A DNA stretch of 64,000 nt from assembly GCF_000285495.1 (NCBI RefSeq), contig NZ_HE610976.1, positions 449,256-513,255 on the forward strand, read 5' to 3'. This document shows positions 35,809-45,752 of the stretch, one piece after another. The translations under genes and the position numbers were made by a program. How positions within the stretch are numbered: position 1 is the stretch's first letter; the number at the start of each line of letters is the position of its first letter. Source of the DNA: Oceanobacillus massiliensis str. N'diop. Its GTDB lineage: Bacteria > Bacillota > Bacilli > Bacillales > Amphibacillaceae. The notes below the pieces were generated by a model that was not told where the DNA came from, did no database searches, and worked only from the letters and a program-made list of their open reading frames with translations.

Positions 35809-36672
35809 TTATTTGAACGTAGATGCCGAACCTGTATATCCCCTTTTTTTCAGCCAGAAGACAATCATCAATACGGATATCTGCGTGACCGCCATCACAA
35901 TAGCGACCGTATTTGCCATACTGTAATTGAAATTGCGCATCGCCTCTTCAAAGGCAACAACTGCGAATGTCCTCGTCTCGGATGCCGGATTCCCGACGAC
36001 AACTGCAGAACTGTATACACCAATCTGCATGATGATATTGAGGCCGAATACGGTTAGGACATTGTTGCGGATGAGCGGATAGAATACGCGTTTAAATGTT
36101 GTCCATTCACTTGCCCCCAATGACCGGGAGGCAATCTCCAGATTCGGATCAATCGAATCCATCATGCCGATGAAATTGGATGCAAGAAAAGCAACCCCAA
36201 GAATAAAAATGGCAATGAATGCTCCCCAATAGTTGTATACAAGCTGGATTGGTTCACTAATCAAACCAATCGACATCAGCATTTCATTAAACCAGCCGGA
36301 TGGTCTGAAAAAAGTGATGATTCCCATGTCGATAATCAGAGAGCCCAGGGTCAAGGGAAAAATAATCATTGCTCCAATAATCCCTTTCCCTCTCATTTTC
36401 CCCCGGATAAAAAAGCAGATGGTAAATGCTACAAATAATTCGGCGATGGAAGCGGGTATTACCAGCATCACTGTCCGGAAAATCGTATCGAAATAGTCCT
36501 TCTCGGTAAAAAAGGTAATATAGTTTTGCAAGGTAAAGGCCCCGTCATCTGTTGTTTGTACCGTCAATAATACTCCTTTAATCAGTGGATACACGAATAG
36601 GAATAGTATAGGAAGTATTGCAGGGAGCAATAAAAGGTAATCTGCCTTTTTGGTAGCTGTTTCTGGATTCAA
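35809..36672 (-). CDS. ABC transporter permease (first)
   Basis: A 287-residue permease with six membrane segments. The ATPase-contact loop is IASRSLGASEWTTFKRVFYPLIRNNVL. It belongs to the PotB/PhnU-like group. TTG at 36672 is preferred, with AAGGGG 8 bases before it; a GTG three codons earlier is inside the ribosome site. It follows the ATPase stop by 5 bases, which suggests translational coupling. Confidence 0.87.
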   Translation of the reverse strand: MNPETATKKADYLLLLPAILPILFLFVYPLIKGVLLTVQTTDDGAFTLQNYITFFTEKDYFDTIFRTVMLVIPASIAELFVAFTICFFIRGKMRGKGIIGAMIIFPLTLGSLIIDMGIITFFRPSGWFNEMLMSIGLISEPIQLVYNYWGAFIAIFILGVAFLASNFIGMMDSIDPNLEIASRSLGASEWTTFKRVFYPLIRNNVLTVFGLNIIMQIGVYSSAVVVGNPASETRTFAVVAFEEAMRNFNYSMANTVAIVMAVTQISVLMIVFWLKKRGYTGSASTFK

Positions 36673-36677
36673 GGAAA

Positions 36678-37827
36678 TCACCCCTTATTTAATATGAGAA
36701 TACTGGCAGGATTCAAATATAGCTTTATATCCGTGTTCAGAGGATATGGCTCAAGCCCCAATACATTTATCCTGATAATTTCCCCTTGCGTTGTCAGCAC
36801 TTCATAGCTGGTCGTGCTTCCGACATAATCACTCGTCAGAACCCTTCCGCTCATATAATTGATGCTATCTTTAATCAATTCACCAGCCACTTTGACATTT
36901 TCCGGTTTAATCGTCAGAAGAACTTCCTGCCCAATCTTAATATCCGGATTCTTTTTCACAAGCAATGGGTAGCCATGCTCGGACCGGAAAACAAAATGCT
37001 CCCCCTGTTCTGCCTCCACTTTACCTTCCAGAAAATTACTGTACCCGATAAAATTGGCTACAAATTTATTTCTCGGATTCATAAAAATCTCTCTTGGAGT
37101 TCCGATCTGCTGGACGATACCTCTGGACATGACAGCAACCTTCGTGGACAGTGATAGTGCTTCTTCCTGGTCATGTGTCACATAAATGGTCGTAATGTTC
37201 AGTTCATCGTGCAGTCGTTTCAATTGGATCCGCATATCCTTGCGAAGCTTTGCATCAAGATTACTCAACGGTTCATCCAGCAGCAGTACTTTCGGCCGAA
37301 TGACGAGGGCTCGGGCCAGCGCTACCCTCTGCTGCTGCCCACCACTCAATTCTTTCGGAAATCGCTTGCTGAATTCTGCCAGCTGGACCATCTCCAGTGC
37401 TTCTGCGACTCTTTTCTGTTTTTCCTGCTTTGACGTTTTTCGCATGTCCAGTCCAAATGCGACATTTTGTGCTACGGTCATATGCGGAAAGAGGGCATAG
37501 TTTTGAAATACCATGCCGATATCCCGTTTATTCATCGGAATGCCGTTGATGACCTCCCCATTAAAGAGAATCCCGCCAGATGTTGGATCATGGATTCCCA
37601 GAATCATGGATAGAATGGTTGTTTTCCCGCAGCCGCTTGGACCGAGCAATGTCATGAATTCACCGCTGTCAATATCAAGGTTGACATCCCAGGGCCGTTG
37701 TTTTGCCGAATTTTTTAACCAGGTTCCTTAACTCCACCTTCGCACTTGCCTGCTTCATAATCTTCTTCTCTGCTTCAGCCTTTTTATCTGCTGGTGCAGG
37801 GTTGACTTCCTCCATTACCTGAGACAT
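36678..37827 (-). pseudogene. ABC transporter ATP-binding protein, frameshifted near its start
   Basis: The N-terminal frame (start 37827, AAAGGAG 9 bases upstream) gives VELRNLVKKFGKTTAL and then runs into a wrong frame at GCCCTGGGATGTC near 37690. The other frame resumes with WDVNLDIDSGEF, TLLGPSGCGKTT (Walker A), LSGGQQQRVALARALV (signature), LLLDEPLSNLD (Walker B) and a C-terminal TOBE-like regulatory part (LTIKPENVKVAG). Joined length is about 382 residues, as in PotA/PhnT types. One extra base or two missing ones explain the shift. If it is real, the importer lacks its motor; a sequencing error is equally plausible. Confidence 0.87.
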
Positions 37828-37866
37828 CCTATTCATCTCCTTTTTATGTCCACACAATGATGGCTT

Positions 37867-39030
37867 CTATTTTTGCGATTGAATCCTATCTTCCCATTCC
37901 GTATAGTAACCATTCAGCACATCCGTATTGGGGAAAAGTATCCAATCATCCTCAGGTACATATGCATCTCCATCCTGCTGGAATTCCGGCATCAGAATAT
38001 CGAGATATGTCTGATACGAATCCTGATAGTCCGGCAGTATCATATCAGAAGTTGCCTCTTTATTGGCTGGAACACGACCTACTTGATACTGCTGTGCCTG
38101 TGCTTCAGCAGACATTGCAAATTCGATGAACTCCAATGCTGCTTCCTTTCGCTCTTCCGGAAGATCCTTGACCATGACATAGAATTGGGCATCAATAATT
38201 TGCTTGGTACCTTCCAGTCTCACAGCTTCGATATTATCAGGCACTTGCCCCTGGGCTTTATCGTATGCATACCAGAATGGCATATGTGGTGCTATATCAA
38301 TCGTTCCATCATATAAAAGATTGAATACATCAGAGCTTTTAGACGGGTAAAAATCAATATCCTCTCCAATTGTTTCAAGGTATTCCCACGTCTTCGTCAA
38401 ATCTGCCCCGCTTTGGAAATCCTCTCCCATCATTTGGGCAATTCCAAAGAAGAACCCTCTTGCCGGCCCACTGACCGAAAGCGGTGCATAGCTGAATTTC
38501 TTTGGATTTTCCTCAATCCAAGCAGTTAGTTCCTCAAAGGTTGTCGGCGGATCGGAAACCGTATCCTCATTGTAGACAATGATAGGACCGCCCGATTCAC
38601 CATTCATTGCTACGCCATAGTTATCATATGCCTCAATATATGCTTTCGCTGAATCCGTTAAATTGTTATAATTCAGTTCCTCTTCATACTCCGGGAAAAG
38701 CTCTTCCCATACACCTTCTTCAACACCTAATGGCATGCCGTCAATTCCTGTTGCCACAATATCTATGTTTCCATTAGTCCCTTGTGCCTTAATTTTGCTA
38801 ATGATCTCCTGCGGGGTGCCGCGAGCATATTCAACCTTATACTTGCCCCCAGTCTCCTCCTCAAACATCGGGATAAGAATGTCATTGTAGTAATTGTCTC
38901 CACCACCAACACTATAAAAGGTAATGGTCTGTACATCCTCCCCACTTCCCGTGGAGCTGCCGCCACTGCAGCCAACGAGGAAAATCCCTAAAAATAAGCT
39001 AAAAAAAAGAATACAACTAAACTTCTTCAT
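37867..39030 (-). CDS. ABC transporter substrate-binding lipoprotein
   Basis: A 387-residue exported protein. ATG at 39030 with GGGGG upstream begins a lipoprotein signal ending LVGC (about residue 21), then SGGSSTGSGE. The mature part has the extracellular solute-binding type 1 fold: ITFYSVGGGDNYYNDILIPMFEEETGG, VNPK-type hinge region and EFIEFAMSAEAQAQ near the end. Relatives bind carbohydrates, polyamines, iron or phosphonates; the substrate cannot be assigned. It is the first gene of the importer operon, 39 bases before the ATPase. Confidence 0.88.
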   Translation of the reverse strand: MKKFSCILFFSLFLGIFLVGCSGGSSTGSGEDVQTITFYSVGGGDNYYNDILIPMFEEETGGKYKVEYARGTPQEIISKIKAQGTNGNIDIVATGIDGMPLGVEEGVWEELFPEYEEELNYNNLTDSAKAYIEAYDNYGVAMNGESGGPIIVYNEDTVSDPPTTFEELTAWIEENPKKFSYAPLSVSGPARGFFFGIAQMMGEDFQSGADLTKTWEYLETIGEDIDFYPSKSSDVFNLLYDGTIDIAPHMPFWYAYDKAQGQVPDNIEAVRLEGTKQIIDAQFYVMVKDLPEERKEAALEFIEFAMSAEAQAQQYQVGRVPANKEATSDMILPDYQDSYQTYLDILMPEFQQDGDAYVPEDDWILFPNTDVLNGYYTEWEDRIQSQK

Positions 39031-39283
39031 AAAATTTCCCCCTTTTATATATCCAATTATTTTAAATAATACCCTTTTTCTCACTTTTAACACTATTTTA
39101 TACAATAATTTTAAACCGTTTTCATTAAAGTGAGTATGTTTACCTATTCACAAACTTCTTATATAAAAAAGCCAATCCTGCCTCTGCCGCTAAATTAACT
39201 CATGCAATACCTAATTTGACTAACTATTATGATAATTCTATAATTAATTTCGCTATTTGTAAAGTCTAAAAGCCGACTGAATA

Positions 39284-39313
39284 GGTGCCTGTCACTTCCC
39301 GAATTTTGTCGAA
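39284..39313 (+). repeat. REP-like copy 22 (short form)
   Basis: Perfect match to the CGAATTTTGTCGAA form, about 250 bases upstream of the importer operon and not next to a stop codon. Confidence 0.95.
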
Positions 39314-39513
39314 TCGGTGTAGCACAAAGGTTGCTTTATCATTTCAGCAGTCTGTGAAGCTGGGTTTATGTATATATTGGACAGGGTTTATTCTTTTTTG
39401 GGGATGGGACTAGCGACAGTATGATTGCATTGTTGCTGGGGGCCATCTAAGAGCATTCCTCTTCCATTTTATTCATCTTGCGGTTTCTGTTATCGTTGAA
39501 AGGCAGAACACAA

Positions 39514-39551
39514 CGAAACGCCATCCCCCAGTAATGGCAGATGGCGTTTTA
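39514..39551 (-). terminator. Hairpin downstream of purU
   Basis: AAACGCCAT and ATGGCGTTT pair around a loop containing CCCCC. The T run is short on both strands. Confidence 0.6.
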
Positions 39552-39650
39552 TTGTCCTGTTATCGATGGTCCTGTTATTGATGAATTTTGTAGCCGTATC
39601 CTAAAATAAATGCAATCTAAAAGACGGTGGCATAGCGAGTATCACTGAAT

Positions 39651-40550
39651 TTAAAATACGATGGTCTTGTTGCGATGCACAATAATCCGGTCATCAAGGT
39701 GCCATTTGACCGCCCGGGCCAGAACACTCCGTTCAATCGACTGACCAATCTTTTTCATAGCTTCCTCATTATCGCGATGGTCAACGCGTCCGATATTCTG
39801 CTCGATAATCGGTCCTTCATCAAGGTCGCTTGTTACATAATGGGACGTTGCTCCGATCATTTTCACCCCGCGCTGATAGGCACGTTCATACGGTTTTGCT
39901 CCAATAAACGCCGGCAGGAAAGAGTGGTGGATGTTGATAATGCGATTCTCATAGCCTTTCACAAAATCATTTGTGAGAATCTGCATATAGCGGGCCAGTA
40001 CGATAATATCCACGTCATATTGCTCCAGCAGCTGCTTTTGCTGCTCTTCTACCTGTTTGCGAATCTCCTTGCTTGCCGGGATATAATAAAATGGTATTCC
40101 TAGTGACTCCACCATTTCCCTTGCTGTTTCATGGTTACTGATGACAAGCGCTATATTAGCCATTAGATCGCCGCTTTGCCATTCCCATAAAAGTTCGAGC
40201 AGGCAATGAGGTTCTTTGGAGACAAAGATGGCCATGTTCTTAAGTTCACTAACATACATCATCTTCCACTCCATTTGGAACCCGCTCGCCAACGGAAGAA
40301 ACTCGAGCTCAATCCTCTCTGCATTTTCTTTTAAATCCGGACAATCGAACTCAACTCGCATGAAGAATTCTCCGCCCTCCGGATCCATTGTATACTGGTT
40401 CGATGCGACGATGTTTGCCTCATGGTCATAGAGGAATTTTGATACAGCAGCCACAATTCCCGGCTGATCAGGACATTTAATCAGCAAACGGGCCCGATTT
40501 TCATTTTTATCTTTATATGCTTGTAATTTTCCTTGAGAGTACGTATTCAT
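39651..40550 (-). CDS. purU: Formyltetrahydrofolate deformylase
   Basis: PurU hydrolyses 10-formyl-THF to formate and THF, balancing one-carbon units. 299 residues: an N-terminal ACT domain (RLLIKCPDQPGIVAAVSKFL) up to about residue 95, then the formyltransferase fold with ISNHETAREMVESLGIPF, IINIHHSFLPAFIGAKPYERAY and TSHYVTSDLDEGPIIEQN, containing the catalytic Asn, His and Asp. GAGGTAG lies before the ATG. It is divergent from the small membrane protein gene at 40767. Confidence 0.95.
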   Translation of the reverse strand: MNTYSQGKLQAYKDKNENRARLLIKCPDQPGIVAAVSKFLYDHEANIVASNQYTMDPEGGEFFMRVEFDCPDLKENAERIELEFLPLASGFQMEWKMMYVSELKNMAIFVSKEPHCLLELLWEWQSGDLMANIALVISNHETAREMVESLGIPFYYIPASKEIRKQVEEQQKQLLEQYDVDIIVLARYMQILTNDFVKGYENRIINIHHSFLPAFIGAKPYERAYQRGVKMIGATSHYVTSDLDEGPIIEQNIGRVDHRDNEEAMKKIGQSIERSVLARAVKWHLDDRIIVHRNKTIVF

Positions 40551-40766
40551 CAGCTTCTACCTCGTTCATTGTTTTTCATTCTACTCTATGCTACTCAAGG
40601 GATTGGGTCAAGAAATCCTGTTATTTTTTGAATAAGTTTCGATAAGTTGTCACAGTGCATCTCCAAGCCCGGAAGTTATTATATTGACAAAAATATACGC
40701 ACCGCATAAAATAAAATAAACCAATCAAATTACTATGATTTAATTCAGATAAAGGGGAGACGGCCC

Positions 40767-41087
40767 GTGAAAAAGTACTCGCTGTATTTCATGCTCGGTT
40801 TTATGGTTCTTTCATGGATTATCGGTATCTATTATTTACTTGTATATTACACCCCGATAACCGTTATTCCTATGTTTAATAATTTTTACTGGACTTCTAC
40901 ATTTTCTGCCATGCTTGGACTGACAGTAGCTGTTACACTCACATCTCTCGCAGTATTGCTTGTCATCCAATATTATAAAAAAATGAAGCGCTGGTATGTC
41001 TTCCACGGTTTTGGACTCTTCCTCTGGATGCTTACCATCTCCTTCCAATTGAAAGTCGCAGCATTCAACCTGGAAATCTGCCACTAA
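40767..41087 (+). CDS. Small three-helix membrane protein
   Basis: A 106-residue hydrophobic protein with three membrane segments (about residues 5-28, 45-70 and 76-98) and a short basic loop, YYKKMKRWY. No family recognised. GGGGAGA precedes an ATG-equivalent GTG at 40767. It stands alone, divergent from purU and followed by REP-like copy 23 and a bidirectional terminator. Confidence 0.65.
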   Translation: MKKYSLYFMLGFMVLSWIIGIYYLLVYYTPITVIPMFNNFYWTSTFSAMLGLTVAVTLTSLAVLLVIQYYKKMKRWYVFHGFGLFLWMLTISFQLKVAAFNLEICH

Positions 41088-41103
41088 CTTTCGGAGATAC
41101 TTG

Positions 41104-41142
41104 GGTGCCTGTCACTCCCCGGTTTTTGTCGTATTTTGTCGA
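41104..41142 (+). repeat. REP-like copy 23 (long form)
   Basis: Starts 16 bases after the small membrane protein stop. It faces copy 24 across a terminator, giving an inverted pair 60 bases apart. Confidence 0.95.
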
Positions 41143-41153
41143 TTAAATCGAGC

Positions 41154-41200
41154 AAAAAAGCTGCTAAATCTATCGTTTAAAATGGATTAGCAGCTTTTTT
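41154..41200. terminator. Bidirectional terminator
   Basis: AAAAAAGCTGCTAA pairs with TTAGCAGCTTTTTT. T runs on both strands serve the two convergent genes. Confidence 0.9.
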
Positions 41201-41202
41201 TA

Positions 41203-41232
41203 TTCGACATATTTCGGGAAGTGACAGGCACC
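41203..41232 (-). repeat. REP-like copy 24 (short form)
   Basis: Followed at 41233-41277 by short repeats of CACCTCGG and a closing GGCACTTCCGCG, probably derived from the same end. Confidence 0.95.
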
Positions 41233-41288
41233 TCGATGGCACCTCGGCAACTCCTCGGCAGCACCTCGGTGTTGGCACTTCCGCGTTT

Positions 41289-43313
41289 CTAGTTAAACAG
41301 TGCGGTGATCCAGTTTGCTAGTGTGGTGAATAGTTTTCCGATGGCTTCAAACAATCTAGTGAACATATTCCCCTCTTCGCTGTTTTGGTCCGGCTCTTCT
41401 GTATCTTTTGGTTTTTCTTCAGCTTTCTCTTGATTTCCTGCTGCCGTTTCATAGGATTTGTTGTTGTCAGATGGATCAGCTATATCGCTGCTGTCGCTAC
41501 GTTCTGCTGATTCCGAGCTTCCCTCCGTTTTTGCTGAATCAGGGCTCCCGCCGATTGAGGACTGCACATCATTCGCCGGCTCCCCATTCTTTGCAGCCGA
41601 TTGACTCTCGCCGGATGCTACGGATGGGTTCTCGATAGAATCATCCTTGTCTTTAGGCAAGGCAGCAGTTACTTTTTTATTAAGGTCAGCATTTACTTCC
41701 TGATGCTTCCCGGTGCTTCCGGCATTATTTTGCCCGGATTGTTCAGCTTCTTCTGCAGCCTTATCACTTACTTGAGAAGCAGCATCATTATGGCTTTCCT
41801 TCCCAGATTCAGCTGCTTTACCATCGTTCAATTCATCTGAGTCCGCGTCGTTTTTCTCATCGACAACGACTGATTCATCATCCGGATCAGATTGCACTGC
41901 AGCAGTTTTCGCCGTATAGCTCACTCCTTCAGACAGGTTTCCTACCTTATCCTCGGTATATAAAGTAATCGTATATTCGGTGTCAGCGGCCAATTCAGTG
42001 AGCGTATAAACAGATGCATCCGCTCCATTAATTGTTGTAATTAAGGAATCATCCATGTAAACATGAACTCTAGCAAAATCTGCATCTACCGGATTCCCCC
42101 AGCCAACGGATAGTGAATCCGTACTGGATTTCGTCTGTTTTAGATTTTTGACGGTGCCTGGGGCGGTCTGGTCATCTGGTACATATGTGATGAATCCATA
42201 GCCATAGAAGGAATCTCTACCCGCTTCACCTAGGTCTTGGACATGCTTGATCAATTCTGCCCGCAAGTCACTATTTGCCATTTCGGGATGCTTTTGCTTC
42301 AGTAAAGCAAGCAGGCCTGTAACATGAGGCGAGGCCTGAGAAGTTCCACTTCCTTCACCGTAAGAATCATGGAGGTACGTACTTACGATGTTCAGCCCTG
42401 GTGCGGAAAACTCCACCTCATCTCCTGTAGAAGAGAAACCGGTTATATTCAAACGCCCATCAACGGCGGATACTCCAATAACACTTTCATATTTGGCAGG
42501 ATATGTAACATTTTCTCCGTCATTCCCACTCGCACCTACAATCAGCATTCCTTCTTCATAGGCCTTGTCCATCATATCTTTTAATGCGAGACTATTTTCT
42601 TCCGTACTCAGGGAAAAATTTAGAATGTCCATATCATTTTCAATCGCCCATTCCATTGCTTCCAGTAAATCTGTCAATGTCCCTTCTCCATTAGCATCAA
42701 GGGCCTTTACAGCATACAGATTGGATTCCGGTGCAACTCCGACTACCCCGGTGTCATTCCTTTTTGAACCGATTATCCCAGCTACATGGGTCCCATGACC
42801 ATTATCATCCAGCCATTCTTTCGTATAATCGACCGTTGAGAATCCTCCCGAAATGGTCAAATCTGAATGCGGGAATATACCAGTGTCAATGATTGCTATA
42901 TTAATACCGTTGCCAGTAGCACCCTCTTCCCATGCATAGGGAGCACCGATGGACTGAATGTTCCACTGTTCCATCTCTCCCATTTCGACTTCCGATATTT
43001 CTGTAATATTTTGGACATTATTGGATAATGCCACCGCAGCGTTCTGATCGATGTAGCTAATATTTTCACTATCATCGATTTCCTCTAAAACATCTTCATC
43101 AATTGTTACCGCAAGCGCAGCTATCCTATTAAAATGATGATTAATATTATTGCTATTTTCTATAATGAATTGCTTGCCCAGCTCATTTTCATAGCCAATG
43201 ATGGCCTCAACTTGACTGCCATCCATTCCATATGTGCCTCTTGGACAAAAAGAAATAAGTACAGAAACAGAAAAAATAATGCACAGCACACGACCTAGCT
43301 TAAAATTCGACAA
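41289..43313 (-). CDS. Secreted subtilisin-like serine protease with Fn3 domain
   Basis: About 674 residues. TTG at 43313 with AAGGAG 9 bases before it gives a proper signal peptide (SNFKLGRVLCIIFSVSVLIS); upstream in-frame codons lack a site. A propeptide-like part precedes the S8 domain, whose triad lies in AIIDTGIFPHSD, DNGHGTHVAGIIGS and SGTSQASPHVTGLLALL. A fibronectin type III domain follows (GTVKNLKQTKSSTDSLSVGWGNP). Next is a long acidic Ser/Asp/Glu-rich linker of about 180 residues. The end is hydrophobic (MFTRLFEAIGKLFTTLANWITALF), perhaps holding the enzyme at the cell surface. No LPXTG motif seen. Confidence 0.88.
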   Translation of the reverse strand: MSNFKLGRVLCIIFSVSVLISFCPRGTYGMDGSQVEAIIGYENELGKQFIIENSNNINHHFNRIAALAVTIDEDVLEEIDDSENISYIDQNAAVALSNNVQNITEISEVEMGEMEQWNIQSIGAPYAWEEGATGNGINIAIIDTGIFPHSDLTISGGFSTVDYTKEWLDDNGHGTHVAGIIGSKRNDTGVVGVAPESNLYAVKALDANGEGTLTDLLEAMEWAIENDMDILNFSLSTEENSLALKDMMDKAYEEGMLIVGASGNDGENVTYPAKYESVIGVSAVDGRLNITGFSSTGDEVEFSAPGLNIVSTYLHDSYGEGSGTSQASPHVTGLLALLKQKHPEMANSDLRAELIKHVQDLGEAGRDSFYGYGFITYVPDDQTAPGTVKNLKQTKSSTDSLSVGWGNPVDADFARVHVYMDDSLITTINGADASVYTLTELAADTEYTITLYTEDKVGNLSEGVSYTAKTAAVQSDPDDESVVVDEKNDADSDELNDGKAAESGKESHNDAASQVSDKAAEEAEQSGQNNAGSTGKHQEVNADLNKKVTAALPKDKDDSIENPSVASGESQSAAKNGEPANDVQSSIGGSPDSAKTEGSSESAERSDSSDIADPSDNNKSYETAAGNQEKAEEKPKDTEEPDQNSEEGNMFTRLFEAIGKLFTTLANWITALFN

Positions 43314-43398
43314 TGAACAAATCTCCTTATCTATCACTCTTATAATAGATTCTATCACCTAAGTCGAAACTTGTCTGTAGGAAAAAAGGTGCCAAATA

Positions 43399-43438
43399 GG
43401 TGCCTGTCACTTCCCGGTTTTTGTCGTAATTTGTCGAT
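43399..43438 (+). repeat. REP-like copy 25 (long form)
   Basis: Preceded by GGTGCCAAATA, the same end extension as copy 21. It lies about 30 bases beyond the SSS symporter stop and 86 bases upstream of the protease start. Confidence 0.95.
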
Positions 43439-43449
43439 TATAATTACAC

Positions 43450-43488
43450 AAAAAAATGCTGCAGTTTTAAAAGCCTGCAGCATTTTTT
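43450..43488 (-). terminator. Terminator overlapping the end of the SSS symporter gene
   Basis: AAAAAATGCTGCAG pairs with CTGCAGCATTTTTT. The 3' codons of the symporter are inside the stem. Confidence 0.8.
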
Positions 43489-45187
43489 CGTTCCCACGTT
43501 TTCAAAGCGATATAGTATAGTACTGCTGTAACAATAAGTAATGCAATGCTCACTGGCCAAAACCACCCTGAGACACTCCCGTTTGCATAGGCTAAGCCGA
43601 TTGGCGAGAACAAGATGTACGTAAATAGCATCAGGCCAAACAGAATAATGGATACCGGAACTGCATACTTCCATGGGGTTGAATCCACTTTAGGATCTGC
43701 CTTGAATACAAAATCCTCTCGCAATGGTCTCACTTTTCCAGCCACTAGCATGGTACCGACCTCTACAAAGAATAGGATTCCCGCTATATGAATATAGTTG
43801 ATTGGAATTTCTATATTAAAGAATGCCGGAAGCCCCCAAAGCAACATATAATACGTGATAACATGAAAGATAATGACAATCTTCGGTCCGATTGGAGGTA
43901 CTCTTTTGGCAAAGATACCAACCAGAACTATCGCTACGATGGGAATATTAAAGAAGCCTGTAAATTGCCTTATAATATTCCATAAACCATCCGGTGCTCT
44001 CAGCAGCAACGGAGCAATGAAAAATGTAACAAGAGCCAATATTGTTCCGAACCACTGGCTGACACGAATCATTTGCTTATCGGTTGCTCCCTTGTTGATT
44101 GCCGCTTTGTAAATGTCATAGGCAAACATGGTTGAAGCACTATTCAATAAGGAATTGAAACTGGACAATACTGCACCGAGCAAAACAGCCAGAAAGAATC
44201 CAGTCAAAATGGTTGGGAAGAGATCATTTATTAATGTTGGATAAGCAAGATCCATGGTCGCTAAGGATGGACCATAAAGATGAAAGGCGATGACACCTGG
44301 AATCATCATCATAAACGGGACCAGAATTTTAAGGAAACCTGTCAATAACACACCCTTTTGGCCCGCTGCCAGACTTTTCGCGCCAAGTGTCCGCTGAATA
44401 ACATACTGATTCGTTCCCCAGTAGAACAGATTCATGAAGAGCATCCCTGAAAAAATCGTTCCAAATGGTACCGAGTCATCTCGGGAACCAATTGCATTCA
44501 ATTTCTCCGGATTATCGGTTGAGATGGTTTTCATTCCTTCCATTATGCTTCCATCCCCAAGCGCGATAAATCCGAGAATCGGAACTAGGATACCGACAAT
44601 CAATAATCCAATTCCATTCAGAGTGTCTGATATCGCTACAGCACGAAGGCCACCAAAGATTGCGTAGGCTGCACCAATAATCCCTATAATCCAGACGACA
44701 ATCCAAAGCGCCTGTTCAAGTGAAATCCCGAGCAAGCCAGGCACATCAAAAAGCTGTAAAACAGCCAGTGCGCCCGAATAGAGTACAGATGGAATCGTAA
44801 CGAAAGCATAACCAAGCATAAATAAAATAACGACATATGTACGGGTTCCATGATCAAACCTGGTACTTAAAAACTGCGGAAGCGTCGTAAATGCTCCCCC
44901 CAAGTAGCGCGGCAATAAGATGAGAGCTAAAATCGTGACCGATATCCCTGCCGTTACTTCCCATGACATATTGGACAGATTGGAATTATATGCCTGTCCG
45001 TTCAACCCTACCAATTGTTCTGCGGACAGATTTGTCAGTACAAGTGACCCGGCAATAAATCCTCCAGTCAGTCCGCGCCCCGCCAAAAAATACCCCTCCG
45101 AGTCACTCACCGTATTCTTCGTCTTCATATACGAATACCATGCAACTATTCCCATAAAAAAGCACAGGAAATGATTGTAAATGCCAT
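43467..45187 (-). pseudogene. Sodium:solute symporter (SSS family), frameshifted at codon 10-11
   Basis: The main frame (from 45155) has about thirteen membrane segments with SSS signatures: GYFLAGRGLTGGFIAGSLVLTNLSAEQLVG, LPQFLSTRFD, AIFGGLRAVAISDTLNGIG and GAVLSSFNSLLNSASTMFAYDIYK. Its first ATG lacks a ribosome site. Upstream, ATG at 45187 follows GGGGGAG and gives AFTIISCAF before leaving frame at a run of six T (45156-45161). With seven T the protein reads on as FTIISCAFFMGIVAWYSYMKTK, as in sugar (SglT-like) symporters. One base is therefore missing, by mutation, phase variation or sequencing error. Confidence 0.87.
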
Positions 45188-45343
45188 AATCTCTCCCCCA
45201 TCTTCTATATTGTTTTTTTCTTTTGTAAGTAAAACAGGCTGACTTGCTAAAATATACCCCGTTTGCTCACTTATTAAACAGGTCAAACTATTCAAGACAA
45301 AAGGCCTACTCAGAATTGAAGAACCAACCTAACCCAAATATTT

Positions 45344-45373
45344 TTCGACAAAAACCGGGAAGTGACAGGCACC
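45344..45373 (-). repeat. REP-like copy 26 (CCGGTTTTTGTCGAA form)
   Basis: The G-rich array begins 26 bases beyond its GGCACC end. Confidence 0.95.
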
Positions 45374-45399
45374 GTTCGGGTACTGTTCGAGCAATTCAG

Positions 45400-45473
45400 G
45401 TTGGGATGACGTTGGGTGATGTTGGGTTGACGTTGGGTTGATGTTGGGTTGATGTTGGGTTGTCGTTGGGTTT
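45400..45473 (+). repeat. GTTGGGTTGAT tandem array, about seven units
   Basis: Units of 10-11 bases (GTTGGGTTGAT, GTTGGGTTGAC, GTTGGGTTGTC), each with a GGG run on the + strand. It is G-quadruplex prone and placed right beside REP-like copy 26. Confidence 0.9.
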
Positions 45474-45706
45474 GCATAACTCTGCCCAGTTCTTGTTTGC
45501 CAACCGTGCATGCCATGCTCATAAACTCATTTTTCCTCACTTCAGCTTTAAGTGTGGCCAACAAGTCATTCCGCATGAGCTATATGTATCGCCCGACGAT
45601 TACTTTATAGAAATTTGTTGCAGCAACATTGTTATTGTTTAAAAATAAAAGGAGAATACCCCTAATTCTAAATTCTTGTTATACTTATCTTGGAGTCACG
45701 ACATAC

Positions 45707-45736
45707 TTCGACAGAAATCGGGGAGTGACAGGCACC
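45707..45736 (-). repeat. REP-like copy 27 (short form, diverged)
   Basis: Reads TTCGACAGAAATCGGGGAGTG. It ends 6 bases before the TTGGAG ribosome site of the next gene, so it lies in that gene's leader. Confidence 0.9.
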
Positions 45737-45752
45737 CCTATTGGAGATGGTT

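Larger units (their letters stand above)
39031..39650. other. Intergenic region between purU and the ABC importer
   Basis: 620 bases without a gene. It holds REP-like copy 22, a hairpin at 39514-39551 that can end purU, and at 39112-39124 a TGAAAACGGTTTA sequence (minus strand) resembling a catabolite-response element upstream of the binding protein gene. That last call is weak. Confidence 0.55.
45188..45752. other. Intergenic region with REP-like copies and a TTGGG array
   Basis: Contains copy 26, the 11-base repeat array, about 230 bases of ordinary AT-rich DNA and copy 27. No gene seen; the small frames here read through repeats. Confidence 0.6.

Noticed and set aside
45310-45576. 88-residue minus frame across copy 26 and the TTGGG array
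   Set aside because: It contains the repeat translation VPVTSRFLSK and NPTSTQRQP repeats from the array; no ribosome site.
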